Shown here piece by piece: positions 29,371-37,239 of a DNA stretch of 64,000 bases (position 1 is the first letter of the stretch; each line of letters opens with the position of its first letter). The notes beneath the pieces were generated by a model that saw only the letters and a program-made list of their open reading frames with translations, was not told the origin of the DNA and did no database searches. The stretch is from Herbiconiux sp. SALV-R1 (lineage in GTDB: Bacteria > Actinomycetota > Actinomycetes > Actinomycetales > Microbacteriaceae), in assembly GCF_013113715.1 (NCBI RefSeq), contig NZ_CP053344.1, positions 124,001-188,000 on the forward strand, given 5' to 3'. Both the position numbers and the translations under genes were made by a program.

Positions 29371-30573
29371 ATGAGCACAGACACCCGTTCCGTTCCTCTC
29401 GCCGACACCGCGCATCCGCCCGTCGCCGCCGGTCGCCGCGACTCCTGGGCCGGCGTCGCCTCGCTCGGCCTCGGCGTCTTCGCGCTGGTGATGGCCGAGT
29501 TCCTGCCCGCCAGCCTCCTCACCACCATGGCCACCGACCTCGGCGTGAGCGAAGGCGTGGCCGGCCAGTCGGTCACCGTCACGGCACTGGTCGCCGCGGT
29601 GGCCGGGCTCGCCCTGCCCGTGGTGCTGCCGCGCATCGATCGCCGGCTCGTGATGCTGGGGCTCACCACCCTCGCCATCTCCTCCTCGGTGCTCGTGGCG
29701 GTGGCGCCGAACTACCCGGTGCTGCTGCTGGCGCGCATCCTCATCGGCATCGCCATCGGTGGCTTCTGGGCACTCGCCATCGCCATGACCGCCCAGCTCG
29801 TCGCCCCCGCGCGGCTCGGGCGTGCGATGACCGTCGTCAACACGGGCGTGTCGCTCGCGACGGTGGCGGCGATCCCGCTCGGCGCGTGGCTCAGCGAGCT
29901 CTGGGGGTGGCGGGCCGTGTTCCTGCTCGCGGCCGGGGTCGGCCTCGTCGCGCTCGCCGTGCAGCTCATGGTGCTGCCGTCGCTCGCGCCGGCCGGAGCG
30001 CCCGGCCTGCGTCAGCTCGGTGGGGCGCTCCGCTCCCGCCTCGTGGTGCTCGGGCTCGTCGCCACCGCGTTCGTCGCGGCGGGGCACTTCACCGGATTCA
30101 CCTACATCAACCCGGCGGCCCAGACCATCGCGGGCTTCGACACCGCGGGGCTCGCCACCCTGCTGCTCGTCTACGGCGTCGCCGCCTTCGCCGGCAACCT
30201 CGTCGCCGGGCCGCTGGTCGACCGGCGCATGCGCACCGCCATCCTCGTGTTCCCGACCCTGCTCGGGACGGCGATGGCCGTCTTCGCCCTCTCCGGAGGA
30301 GCGCCGGTGAGCGTCATCGCCGCGGTCGCGCTGTGGGGCTTCGCCTTCGGCGCCGTGCCCACGACGCTGCAGACCTGGCTGGCGCGCTCGGCGCCCGACC
30401 GCCTCGAGAGCGTCGGCGGGCTGCAGGTCGCTGCCTTCCAGCTCGCCATCGCAGCCGGAGCGGTGGTCGGCGGCGTGCTCGTCGACTCGGTGGGGGTGCA
30501 GCTCGCGCTGGTGGCCGGCGGTGTCTCGGCCGTCGTGGGCGGGGTGCTGCTGAGCTCGCTCAGGAGTCGCTGA
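29371..30573 (+). CDS. MFS transporter (AraJ/arabinose-efflux type)
   Basis: 400 residues, 12 membrane spans. Typical DHA1-type elements: GVFALVMAEFLPASLLTTMATDL at span 1 (the MAEF motif of AraJ/YdeA-like exporters), RLVMLGLTTL between spans 2 and 3, and GGFWALAIAM. A drug or sugar-derivative exporter is likely; substrate unknown. Its last 14 bases overlap the end of the leftward AraC-type gene, which may be its regulator. Confidence 0.85.
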   Translation: MSTDTRSVPLADTAHPPVAAGRRDSWAGVASLGLGVFALVMAEFLPASLLTTMATDLGVSEGVAGQSVTVTALVAAVAGLALPVVLPRIDRRLVMLGLTTLAISSSVLVAVAPNYPVLLLARILIGIAIGGFWALAIAMTAQLVAPARLGRAMTVVNTGVSLATVAAIPLGAWLSELWGWRAVFLLAAGVGLVALAVQLMVLPSLAPAGAPGLRQLGGALRSRLVVLGLVATAFVAAGHFTGFTYINPAAQTIAGFDTAGLATLLLVYGVAAFAGNLVAGPLVDRRMRTAILVFPTLLGTAMAVFALSGGAPVSVIAAVALWGFAFGAVPTTLQTWLARSAPDRLESVGGLQVAAFQLAIAAGAVVGGVLVDSVGVQLALVAGGVSAVVGGVLLSSLRSR

Positions 30574-31549
30574 GCGCGGGCGCGGCGGCGCGGTGCGCGA
30601 TCAGCGCGGTGTTCGTGCTGGTGTCGGGGCCGGCGCTGGTGCCGCCGGCCGTCGCGGAGCCGACGGCGTCGCTGGCGCCACCGCCCCTGGCGCCGGCGCC
30701 GGCCGCCTCGACAGCGCGCTGCCGCCACGCCGAGGGCGAGTCCCCGGCGTGGCGGCGGAAGGCGCGGCTGAACGCCACCTCCGAGCAGTACCCGAGCACG
30801 GTCGCGGTCTGCCCCACGCTCCATCGCTCGCGCCCGAGCAGCTCCTTCGCGCGGTCCATCCGGATGCGCGCCAGATAGCGCAGCGGGGGCTCACCGACCG
30901 TCGCGCGGAAGCGCTCCGAGAACGTCGAGCGCGACGACCGCGCGAGGCGGGCGAGCCCCTCCACCGACCAGTGCCGTCCCGGTTCGGCGTGCATCGCCTC
31001 GACGGCGCGTGCGATGTGGGGGTCGCGCAGAGTGACCAGCCAGCTCGACGAGTCGGCGCATCCGCTCTCGATCCAGGCCCGGATGGCGGCTGCAGCGACC
31101 ACGTTCGCGAGCGCCGTGATCATCGAGCTCGCTCCGGGCCTCCCGGCGCCGCGCTCCTCACGCAGGAGCTCGAGCAGCTGGGCGATGAGCGGTTCGCGCA
31201 CCAGGAAGCAGCAGGTCACGAGCATCTCGGGCAGGGCCGCGGCGATGGCCGAGGCGCCGTCGTCGAGACGCAGCTCGACCGTGAACAGCGAGGAGTCGTC
31301 TCGGGCGGTCACCGTGTGGGCGCCCCCGCGCGACAGCAGCAGCAAATCGCCGGCCGAGACCTCCACCGTGCGGCCCTCGCGGTCGACCCGCACCGAACCG
31401 GCGAGCACCTGGTGCAGGGTGACCGTGTCGCCGCCTCGCGCGACGCGATCGCCCCGGGCGAGGCGGCTCTCGTCGGTCGAGGTGGCCGTCCAGCGCAGCC
31501 GGGCGAGCAGCTCGCCGAGGGCGTCGTCTGCCGTGTCGAGGGTGGTCAT
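30560..31549 (-). CDS. AraC family transcriptional regulator
   Basis: 329 residues. N-terminal cupin-like sensor (about 15-130), then two helix-turn-helix units: WSVEGLARLARSSRSTFSERF and WSVGQTATVLGYCSEVAFSRAF, with RMDRAKELL between, all standard AraC. A 45-residue Ala/Gly-rich tail follows. It is divergent from the aldehyde dehydrogenase gene (175-base gap) and convergent with the MFS gene. The sensor carries paired Cys (TCCFLV) that could be redox-active. The direct repeat GTGCAAC in the gap to the aldehyde dehydrogenase is a candidate binding site. Confidence 0.9.
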   Translation of the reverse strand: MTTLDTADDALGELLARLRWTATSTDESRLARGDRVARGGDTVTLHQVLAGSVRVDREGRTVEVSAGDLLLLSRGGAHTVTARDDSSLFTVELRLDDGASAIAAALPEMLVTCCFLVREPLIAQLLELLREERGAGRPGASSMITALANVVAAAAIRAWIESGCADSSSWLVTLRDPHIARAVEAMHAEPGRHWSVEGLARLARSSRSTFSERFRATVGEPPLRYLARIRMDRAKELLGRERWSVGQTATVLGYCSEVAFSRAFRRHAGDSPSAWRQRAVEAAGAGARGGGASDAVGSATAGGTSAGPDTSTNTALIAHRAAAPALSDS

Positions 31550-31653
31550 GCACAGTTCAAGCCCGGCCGCGCATCCGTCATTCCCCGCCCGGCCCTGCCT
31601 GGTCCGGCACGGGCCCGCCCGGCACTGGCCCGCGCGGCCGTTCCCGCCCGGCC

Positions 31654-31670
31654 GTGCAACGAGGTGCAAC
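31654..31670. promoter_or_regulatory. Direct repeat GTGCAAC-N3-GTGCAAC before the aldehyde dehydrogenase
   Basis: Two exact copies, 10 bp apart (one helical turn), 54 bases before the aldehyde dehydrogenase start and 105 bases before the AraC start. AraC proteins bind direct repeats, so this is a fair candidate operator; the GAF regulator is another possible binder. Confidence 0.45.
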
Positions 31671-31723
31671 CTTCTGCGGCGTAGCGTCACCGCATCCGAC
31701 ACCGTCGTCGACAAGGAGCACTC

Positions 31724-33304
31724 ATGACCATCATCGATCGTCCCGAGACCCAGACCGAGGCCGCCCCCGCGGCTGCCGGCTCGACCGTCTACGCGAACCC
31801 CGGCACCGAGGGGTCCGTCGTCAGCTTCAAACCCCGCTACGACAACTACATCGGCGGGCGCTACGTGCCACCGGCCTCCGGCCAGTACTTCCAGAACCCC
31901 ACGCCCATCACCGGCAAGGTCTTCACCGAGGTCGCGCGCGGCACCGCCGCCGACGTCGACGAGGCGGTCGAGGCGGGGTGGAAGGCGTTCGAGAGCTGGG
32001 GCAAGACCAGCGTCGCCGAGCGCGCCGTCATCCTCAACAAGATCGCCGACCGCATGGAGGCGAACCTCGAGCTGTTGGCGGTCGCCGAGACCTGGGAGAA
32101 CGGCAAGCCGGTGCGCGAGACGCTCGCCGCCGACATCCCGCTCGCCATCGACCACTTCCGCTATTTCGCCGGCTGCATCCGCGCCCAGGAGGGCGGCATC
32201 TCCGAGCTCGACCACGACACGATCGCGTACCACTTCCACGAGCCGCTGGGGGTCGTGGGGCAGATCATCCCGTGGAACTTCCCCATCCTCATGGCGGTGT
32301 GGAAGCTCGCGCCGGCGCTCGCCGCGGGCAACTGCGTGGTGCTGAAGCCGGCCGAGCAGACGCCGGCGTCGATCCACGTGCTGCTCGAGCTCATCGAAGA
32401 CCTGCTGCCTGCCGGTGTGCTCAACATCGTCAACGGCTTCGGCATCGAGGCCGGTGCTCCCCTCGCGTCGCACAACAACATCCGCAAGATCGCGTTCACC
32501 GGTGAGACCACCACCGGGCGGCTCATCATGCAGTACGCGAGCGAGAACCTCATCCCGGTCACCCTCGAGCTCGGCGGCAAGAGCCCCAACGTGTTCTTCG
32601 CCGACGTCGCCGACGAGAAGGACTCGTTCTACGACAAGGCGCTCGAGGGCTTCACCTTCTTCGCCCTCAACCAGGGCGAGGTCTGCACCTGCCCCTCGCG
32701 GGCGCTCGTGCAGCGGTCGATCTACGACGGCTTCGTCGCCGACGGGCTCGACCGGGTGGCGAAGGTGAAGCAGGGCAACCCGCTCGACACCTCCACCATG
32801 ATCGGGGCGCAGGCCTCGAACGACCAGCTCGAGAAGATCCTGTCGTACATGGACATCGGCAAGCAGGGCGGTGCGCGGCTGCTCACGGGCGGGGAGCGGG
32901 CCGACCTCGGCGGCGAGCTGTCGGGCGGCTTCTACGTGCAGCCGACGGTGTTCGAGGGCACCAACGACATGCGCATCTTCCAGGAGGAGATCTTCGGGCC
33001 GGTGCTCGCGCTCACGAGCTTCGAGGACTACGACGACGCCATCTCCATCGCGAACGACACCCTCTACGGTCTCGGCGCCGGGGTGTGGTCGCGGTCGGGG
33101 TCGCAGCTGTACCGGGCGGGCCGGGCCATCCAGGCCGGGCGGGTGTGGTCGAACACCTACCACCAGTACCCGGCGCACGCGGCCTTCGGCGGCTACAAGC
33201 AGTCGGGCATCGGGCGCGAGAACCACCGCATGATGCTCGACCACTACCAGCAGACGAAGAACCTGCTGGTGTCGTACGCCGACGGGCCCATGGGGTTCTT
33301 CTGA
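31724..33304 (+). CDS. Aldehyde dehydrogenase (AcoD/ExaC-like)
   Basis: 526 residues, about 20 longer than usual because of an Ala/Thr-rich N-terminus. NAD(P)+-dependent oxidation of an aldehyde, probably acetaldehyde or another short aldehyde. Seen: [36 protein letters not shown] (general-base Glu), and [11 protein letters not shown] with catalytic Cys321. A Gly-rich FTGETTTGR loop binds the cofactor. The stop overlaps the DUF779 start (TGATG), a pairing common in Actinobacteria and proteobacteria. Confidence 0.94.
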   Translation: MTIIDRPETQTEAAPAAAGSTVYANPGTEGSVVSFKPRYDNYIGGRYVPPASGQYFQNPTPITGKVFTEVARGTAADVDEAVEAGWKAFESWGKTSVAERAVILNKIADRMEANLELLAVAETWENGKPVRETLAADIPLAIDHFRYFAGCIRAQEGGISELDHDTIAYHFHEPLGVVGQIIPWNFPILMAVWKLAPALAAGNCVVLKPAEQTPASIHVLLELIEDLLPAGVLNIVNGFGIEAGAPLASHNNIRKIAFTGETTTGRLIMQYASENLIPVTLELGGKSPNVFFADVADEKDSFYDKALEGFTFFALNQGEVCTCPSRALVQRSIYDGFVADGLDRVAKVKQGNPLDTSTMIGAQASNDQLEKILSYMDIGKQGGARLLTGGERADLGGELSGGFYVQPTVFEGTNDMRIFQEEIFGPVLALTSFEDYDDAISIANDTLYGLGAGVWSRSGSQLYRAGRAIQAGRVWSNTYHQYPAHAAFGGYKQSGIGRENHRMMLDHYQQTKNLLVSYADGPMGFF

Positions 33305-33741
33305 TGCCCGAGGGGTCGGCTGCGGGCGGCTACTCGCGGGTGGAGGTGACGGATGCGGCGGCCGAGATGCTGAGGCACCTCGCCGCCACCCACGGGCAGC
33401 TCATGTTCCACCAGTCGGGCGGATGCTGCGACGGCTCGTCGCCCATGTGCTACCCCGTGGGCATGTTCCGGGTCGGTGCCTCCGACGTGCTGCTCGGCAC
33501 CCTTCACGTCGACGGCATCCACCCCGTCGAGGTGTACATGTCGAGGTCGCAGTTCGAGTACTGGAAGTACACGCACCTCACCATCGACCTCGTCGACGGG
33601 CGGGGGAGCGGGTTCTCGATCGAGGCGCCCGAGGGCAAGCGCTTCCTCATCCGGTCGCGGATGCTCGACGACGCGGAGCTCGCGGCGTTCGGTCTCGCGG
33701 AGGCCCCTACCGCCTCCACCGCCCGCGCCTCCACCGCCTGA
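33304..33741 (+). CDS. DUF779 protein, partner of the aldehyde dehydrogenase
   Basis: 145 residues. The family signature is clear: HQSGGCCDGSSPMCYP (three Cys that could bind metal) and YMSRSQFEYWKYTHL. DUF779 genes are nearly always coupled to an aldehyde dehydrogenase gene; their biochemical role is not known. Translation is coupled (TGATG). The last ten residues (TASTARASTA) are coded by two 15-bp units that end exactly at the stop codon. Confidence 0.9.
   Translation: MPEGSAAGGYSRVEVTDAAAEMLRHLAATHGQLMFHQSGGCCDGSSPMCYPVGMFRVGASDVLLGTLHVDGIHPVEVYMSRSQFEYWKYTHLTIDLVDGRGSGFSIEAPEGKRFLIRSRMLDDAELAAFGLAEAPTASTARASTA
33709..33741 (+). repeat. Two 15-bp units ending at the DUF779 stop codon
   Basis: ACCGCCTCCACCGCC (33709-33723) and CGCGCCTCCACCGCC (33724-33738) are followed directly by TGA. 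Thirteen of 15 positions agree. Confidence 0.8.
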
Positions 33742-33853
33742 GGCGGCTCACGTGAGCCCTGCGGGGCCCGATTCGGCGGATTCGCAGGGTCGGGCCTCGC
33801 GACTCACGGCGGGTGCGCGCGGCGGACGCGCATCCGCTGGTTACCCTGTGGTC

Positions 33854-34558
33854 ATGTCGACGATCAGGCATCCGGTGGGCCCGCAGCCGAAGCGCGTGTA
33901 CTGGCGGCGAAGGCTGGTCGTGCTGTTCGTGCTGGTGGCCATCGTGGCGATCGTCGTGCTGATCGTGGTGCGGCCTGGTGCAGGGGCCGGTGCCGAGGGC
34001 AACCCGCCCGTAGGCTCAGGCGCCACCCCGAATCCGGCGGCCACCACGCCCGCGCCCGACGGCGGGGCGGCCGGCGATTCCGGTGCGACGCCGGCGGCGG
34101 GCTCGCTCGAGGGCGCCGACCAGGCCGCGGCAGGCTCGAACGCGGTGGCCGGAGACCCGTGCCTGCCCGAGAACATCACCGTCGTCCCCGTCACCGACGC
34201 CACGAACTACGCCGCCGGTGCGAACCCGCAGATCTCGTTCACCATCACGAACACCGGCCCCGTCTCCTGCACCATCAACGCCGGTACGACCCAGCAGGTG
34301 TACACGATCACGAGCGGCACCGAGACCTACTGGACCTCGACCGACTGCCAGACCGACCCCGTCGACGCCGAGGCCCTCCTCGACCCGGGCGTCGCCGTCT
34401 CGTCGACCCCCTTCACCTGGGATCGCACCCGCTCCACCCCCGACACCTGCTCCTCCGCCGACCGCCCCGCCGTCCCGGCCGGCGGAGCCTCCTACCACCT
34501 CACCGTCTCCGTCGCCGGCATCCCCTCCACCACCACCCAGCAGTTCCTCCTCAACTGA
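33854..34558 (+). CDS. Membrane-anchored exported protein with Ig-like domain, unknown function
   Basis: 234 residues. Basic N-terminus (KRVYWRRR), one membrane span (about 22-43), a disordered Pro/Ala/Gly/Thr linker (about 44-100), then a beta-rich domain with four Cys (DPCLPENI, VSCTINAG, TDCQTDP, DTCSSAD) likely to form two disulphides outside the cell. The last domain resembles DUF4232-like Ig folds in layout only. No partner is clear. Its end is five bases from the end of a leftward Tat-signal gene. Confidence 0.65.
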   Translation: MSTIRHPVGPQPKRVYWRRRLVVLFVLVAIVAIVVLIVVRPGAGAGAEGNPPVGSGATPNPAATTPAPDGGAAGDSGATPAAGSLEGADQAAAGSNAVAGDPCLPENITVVPVTDATNYAAGANPQISFTITNTGPVSCTINAGTTQQVYTITSGTETYWTSTDCQTDPVDAEALLDPGVAVSSTPFTWDRTRSTPDTCSSADRPAVPAGGASYHLTVSVAGIPSTTTQQFLLN

Positions 34559-34563
34559 GGAAC

Positions 34564-34983
34564 TCAGAGCGGTACGAGCACGGAGCGGGCGATGGGGTCG
34601 AGATCCGGAGACTGGGCGAGGAAGATGATGGAGTAGAAGGTGCCGTTGCGGGGCGGGACGCTCGTCACCTCTGGGCCCATTCCGACCTCGCCGGGCGTGA
34701 ACGCCCTGGAGTAGACGTTGTCGCCCAGGTCCGTCCAGTCGCCGAACGCGATGCGGAAGAACCGCGGCGGGAGGTCCGTGATGACACTCACGGTGATCGT
34801 GAGCGTCGTGGTCCCCGTGTTGGCGACCCGAGGGGTGATGACGGTCTGCCACTCCGGGGGGATCTCGAACTCGAAGCTGCTCACCGTGCTGGCTGCGGCA
34901 CCCGGCGTCGCGATCGCTACCGCCACGACCGGCAGCGACCAGGCCGCAGTGCGCAACACCTGACGACGTGTCGTCTCCCCCAT
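34564..34983 (-). CDS. Small exported protein with Tat-type signal, unknown function
   Basis: 139 residues. Signal TTRRQVLRTAAWSLPVVAVA carries twin Arg and ends in ATPGAAA; the mature part (about 105 residues) is beta-rich (TVITPRVANTGTTTLTITVS) and has no Cys. A second protein with the same signal style, TRRELIRAGAWSVPVVAVAV, is coded at 54793-55227. These look like one family of small Tat exports with Ig-like folds. The role is unknown. Confidence 0.7.
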   Translation of the reverse strand: MGETTRRQVLRTAAWSLPVVAVAIATPGAAASTVSSFEFEIPPEWQTVITPRVANTGTTTLTITVSVITDLPPRFFRIAFGDWTDLGDNVYSRAFTPGEVGMGPEVTSVPPRNGTFYSIIFLAQSPDLDPIARSVLVPL

Positions 34984-35090
34984 GCGCACACTGTAGCCGC
35001 CGGAGCTCGGCAGGGGAACCACCCCCGAGCCGGCGCCGATCGCGGCCGGGCAGGCGTAGCGTGCAGAGCTACGACGGAAGGATGATCATC

Positions 35091-35204
35091 ATGACCGACC
35101 CCGACACCACGGTGCCCGACCCCGACGAGATCGACCCCGAGACCGGGACGGAACCCGACGGCACACCCGTCGAGAACCCCTCGGGCATCCTGCTCGCCGC
35201 CTGA
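35091..35204 (+). CDS. 37-residue acidic peptide of unknown function
   Basis: ATG at 35091 has GGAAGG nine bases upstream. The peptide has about a dozen Asp/Glu (MTDPDTTVPDPDEIDPETGT), then GTPVENPSGILLAA. An ATG at 35082 in the same frame would add MII but leaves no space for the ribosome site. It is too short for statistics; short acidic peptides ending in PVENPSG-like motifs occur in Microbacteriaceae to my recollection, which supports it being real. Confidence 0.5.
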   Translation: MTDPDTTVPDPDEIDPETGTEPDGTPVENPSGILLAA

Positions 35205-35552
35205 CGAGCACCCAACCGGGCGCTGACGAGCGCCCTCAGCGGGCGAGGCGACCGCCTCACGGCACCCTGAGGACTTCCCGCCAGCCGCGTTTGGGGTCGC
35301 TCTGGCGGGAAGCCGCAGACCAGGTGTCCTCAGGAGTTGGGTGACTCCTCAGATGAGGGCTGGCCATCGCGACCGTGAGACGTCATCGGGTCGGACGTAA
35401 TAGACCGTACGATGGATCGCCGAAAAGTGCGAGCGGTTTTCAATACCTTCTCAGGCATGAAAGCCAGCCCCAGTCCGGGGGTAGTGGGGTCAGATCGTGC
35501 CGAGAGGGGCATGTGACCCGCACGGTTCATCTCGCAGCGCTAGCATGCCCGG
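35205..35552. other. 348-base gap holding a nested inverted repeat
   Basis: No gene is seen. Outer arms CTGAGGAC (35267-35274) and GTCCTCAG (35326-35333) enclose inner arms CTTCCCGCCAG (35274-35284) and CTGGCGGGAAG (35302-35312). A further CTCCTCAG copy lies at 35345. The right half (35390-35480) is less GC-rich than its surroundings and probably holds the promoter of the carboxylesterase, but no clear -35/-10 pair stands out. Confidence 0.5.
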
Positions 35553-37130
35553 GTGCCCCCGAGACCTGACGAGACCGCCCTCCCCGGCGGGGACGATGCG
35601 CGTCCGCTCGTCGTGCGCACCGCATCCGGGACTGTGCGCGGAGCCGAACGACGGGGCCTCCGCTGGTGGCGCGGCATCCCGTACGCGGCTGCGCCCGTGG
35701 GCGATCTCCGGTTGAGGGCACCCCGCCCGGCTCGGCCGTGGGAAGGAGTGCGCGACGCCCAGCAATTCGGGCCGGTGGCGATGCAGTCGCGCGACGGCAA
35801 CTTCGTCGGCAGCTCGGCCCGCACGGTGATGTCGGAGGACTGCCTCACGATCAACGTGCTGCGCCCGGCGACGGATGCCGTGGTACTCCCGGTGATGGTG
35901 TTCATCCACGGCGGTGCGTACAGCGTCGGGTCGTCGGCCGAGCATCCGCACAACGGCGAGGCACTCGTGCGCGAGGGCGGAGTCGTCTATGTGAGCTTCA
36001 ACTACCGCCTCGGGGCGCTCGGCTACCTCGACCTCACGCGCTACTCCACGCCCGAGCGACCGATCGAGTCGAACCTGGGTCTCCGCGACCAGGTCGCCGC
36101 ACTGGCCTGGGTGCGCGCGAACATCGCCGCGTTCGGGGGTGACCCCGAGAACGTCACGCTCTTCGGAGAGTCGGCCGGGGCCAACGCCGTCACCACCCTC
36201 ATGGCGACCCCTTCCGCGCACGGCCTGTTCGCCCGGGCCATCGCGCAGAGCTCGCCCGCGAACGCCGTCTACCCGCCCGAGGTCACCGCGGTGTGGGCCG
36301 AGGAGTTCCTCGAGCTCCTGCTCGAGTCGATCGACACCGACGCCGTCGACTCGACCTCCGACGACCTCGGCGGCCAGGTGCTGCTCGACGCCGACGCCGC
36401 GGAACTGGTGGCGGCGGCGACCGCGCTCACCCTCCGTACCCCGGATGCGCATCCGGGCACCATCGTGCTCTCACCCGTCATCGACGGAGAACTTCTGCCC
36501 GAGCGCCCCCTGGACGCGTTCAAGGAGGGGCGGGCCGCCCGGGTGCCGCTCATCATCGGCACGAACGACCGGGAGGGGTCGGTGTTCACCGGGCGCCTCG
36601 ACATCCTCGCGACGACGCCGAAGCGCATCCGCGCCATCTTCGCCCGCACCAAGAAGGGGGCGCGCAAGGCGATCAAGGCGGAGTACCCGGGCCTCCCGGC
36701 CAAGCGCGCGGCCGCCGACTTCGGGGGCGACTACGCGTTCTGGTACCCCACGGTGAAAGTCGCGGAGCGGCACTCGCGCTTCGCCCCCGTGCACTTCTAC
36801 CGCTTCGACATCGCGCCGCGGCTGGTGCGGCTCGCCGGCTTCGACGCGACGCATGGGCTCGAGCTGTTCGCGATCTTCGACCGCCTCGACGGCTGGTTCG
36901 GCCGCACCATGACCGCGCTCGGCGGTCGCCGCGCCTTCAAGGAGACCAGCCGACGGATGCGCGCCCACTGGCTCGCCTTCGCCCACGACGGCACCGTCGA
37001 CGAGCGCCTCTGGCCCCGCTACACCGAGAAGAAGCGCCGCACCCTCGTGATCGACGTCACCGACCGCATCGAGTCCGACCCTCGCGGCTCCCGCCGCCGC
37101 GCCTGGCAGGCCTTCCGCCCCCACGTCTGA
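35553..37130 (+). CDS. Type B carboxylesterase
   Basis: 525 residues. Alpha/beta hydrolase with the nucleophile elbow GESAGANAV (Ser near residue 208), the oxyanion-hole region VFIHGGAYSVGS, and the early EDCLTINVLRP signature of carboxylesterase type B (cholinesterase-like). No signal peptide, so it acts inside the cell. Substrate unknown. GTG start without a clear ribosome site; an upstream start is not available in frame. The tail (RRRAWQAFRPHV) is basic. Confidence 0.9.
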   Translation: MPPRPDETALPGGDDARPLVVRTASGTVRGAERRGLRWWRGIPYAAAPVGDLRLRAPRPARPWEGVRDAQQFGPVAMQSRDGNFVGSSARTVMSEDCLTINVLRPATDAVVLPVMVFIHGGAYSVGSSAEHPHNGEALVREGGVVYVSFNYRLGALGYLDLTRYSTPERPIESNLGLRDQVAALAWVRANIAAFGGDPENVTLFGESAGANAVTTLMATPSAHGLFARAIAQSSPANAVYPPEVTAVWAEEFLELLLESIDTDAVDSTSDDLGGQVLLDADAAELVAAATALTLRTPDAHPGTIVLSPVIDGELLPERPLDAFKEGRAARVPLIIGTNDREGSVFTGRLDILATTPKRIRAIFARTKKGARKAIKAEYPGLPAKRAAADFGGDYAFWYPTVKVAERHSRFAPVHFYRFDIAPRLVRLAGFDATHGLELFAIFDRLDGWFGRTMTALGGRRAFKETSRRMRAHWLAFAHDGTVDERLWPRYTEKKRRTLVIDVTDRIESDPRGSRRRAWQAFRPHV

Positions 37131-37160
37131 GGTGGGGAGGGCCCCCACCTTCCATCTCGC

Positions 37161-37218
37161 GTTCTTGCGGACAAAGTCCGTCCAAACGTCCATTCCGACG
37201 GACTTTGTCCGCAAGAAC
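37161..37218. repeat. 22-bp perfect inverted repeat between convergent genes
   Basis: Arms 37161-37182 (GTTCTTGCGGACAAAGTCCG then TC) and 37197-37218 are exact reverse complements around 14 bases. It sits between the ends of the carboxylesterase and radA. The word CGGACAAAGTCCGTC inside it recurs at 63963-63977. Confidence 0.85.
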
Positions 37219-37239
37219 GTGCCGCTTGGGCACCCGCGC

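Noticed and set aside
35091-35204. RiPP precursor peptide
   Set aside because: No radical SAM, lanthipeptide, YcaO or protease/exporter gene is within reach, so the idea has no support beyond size and acidity.
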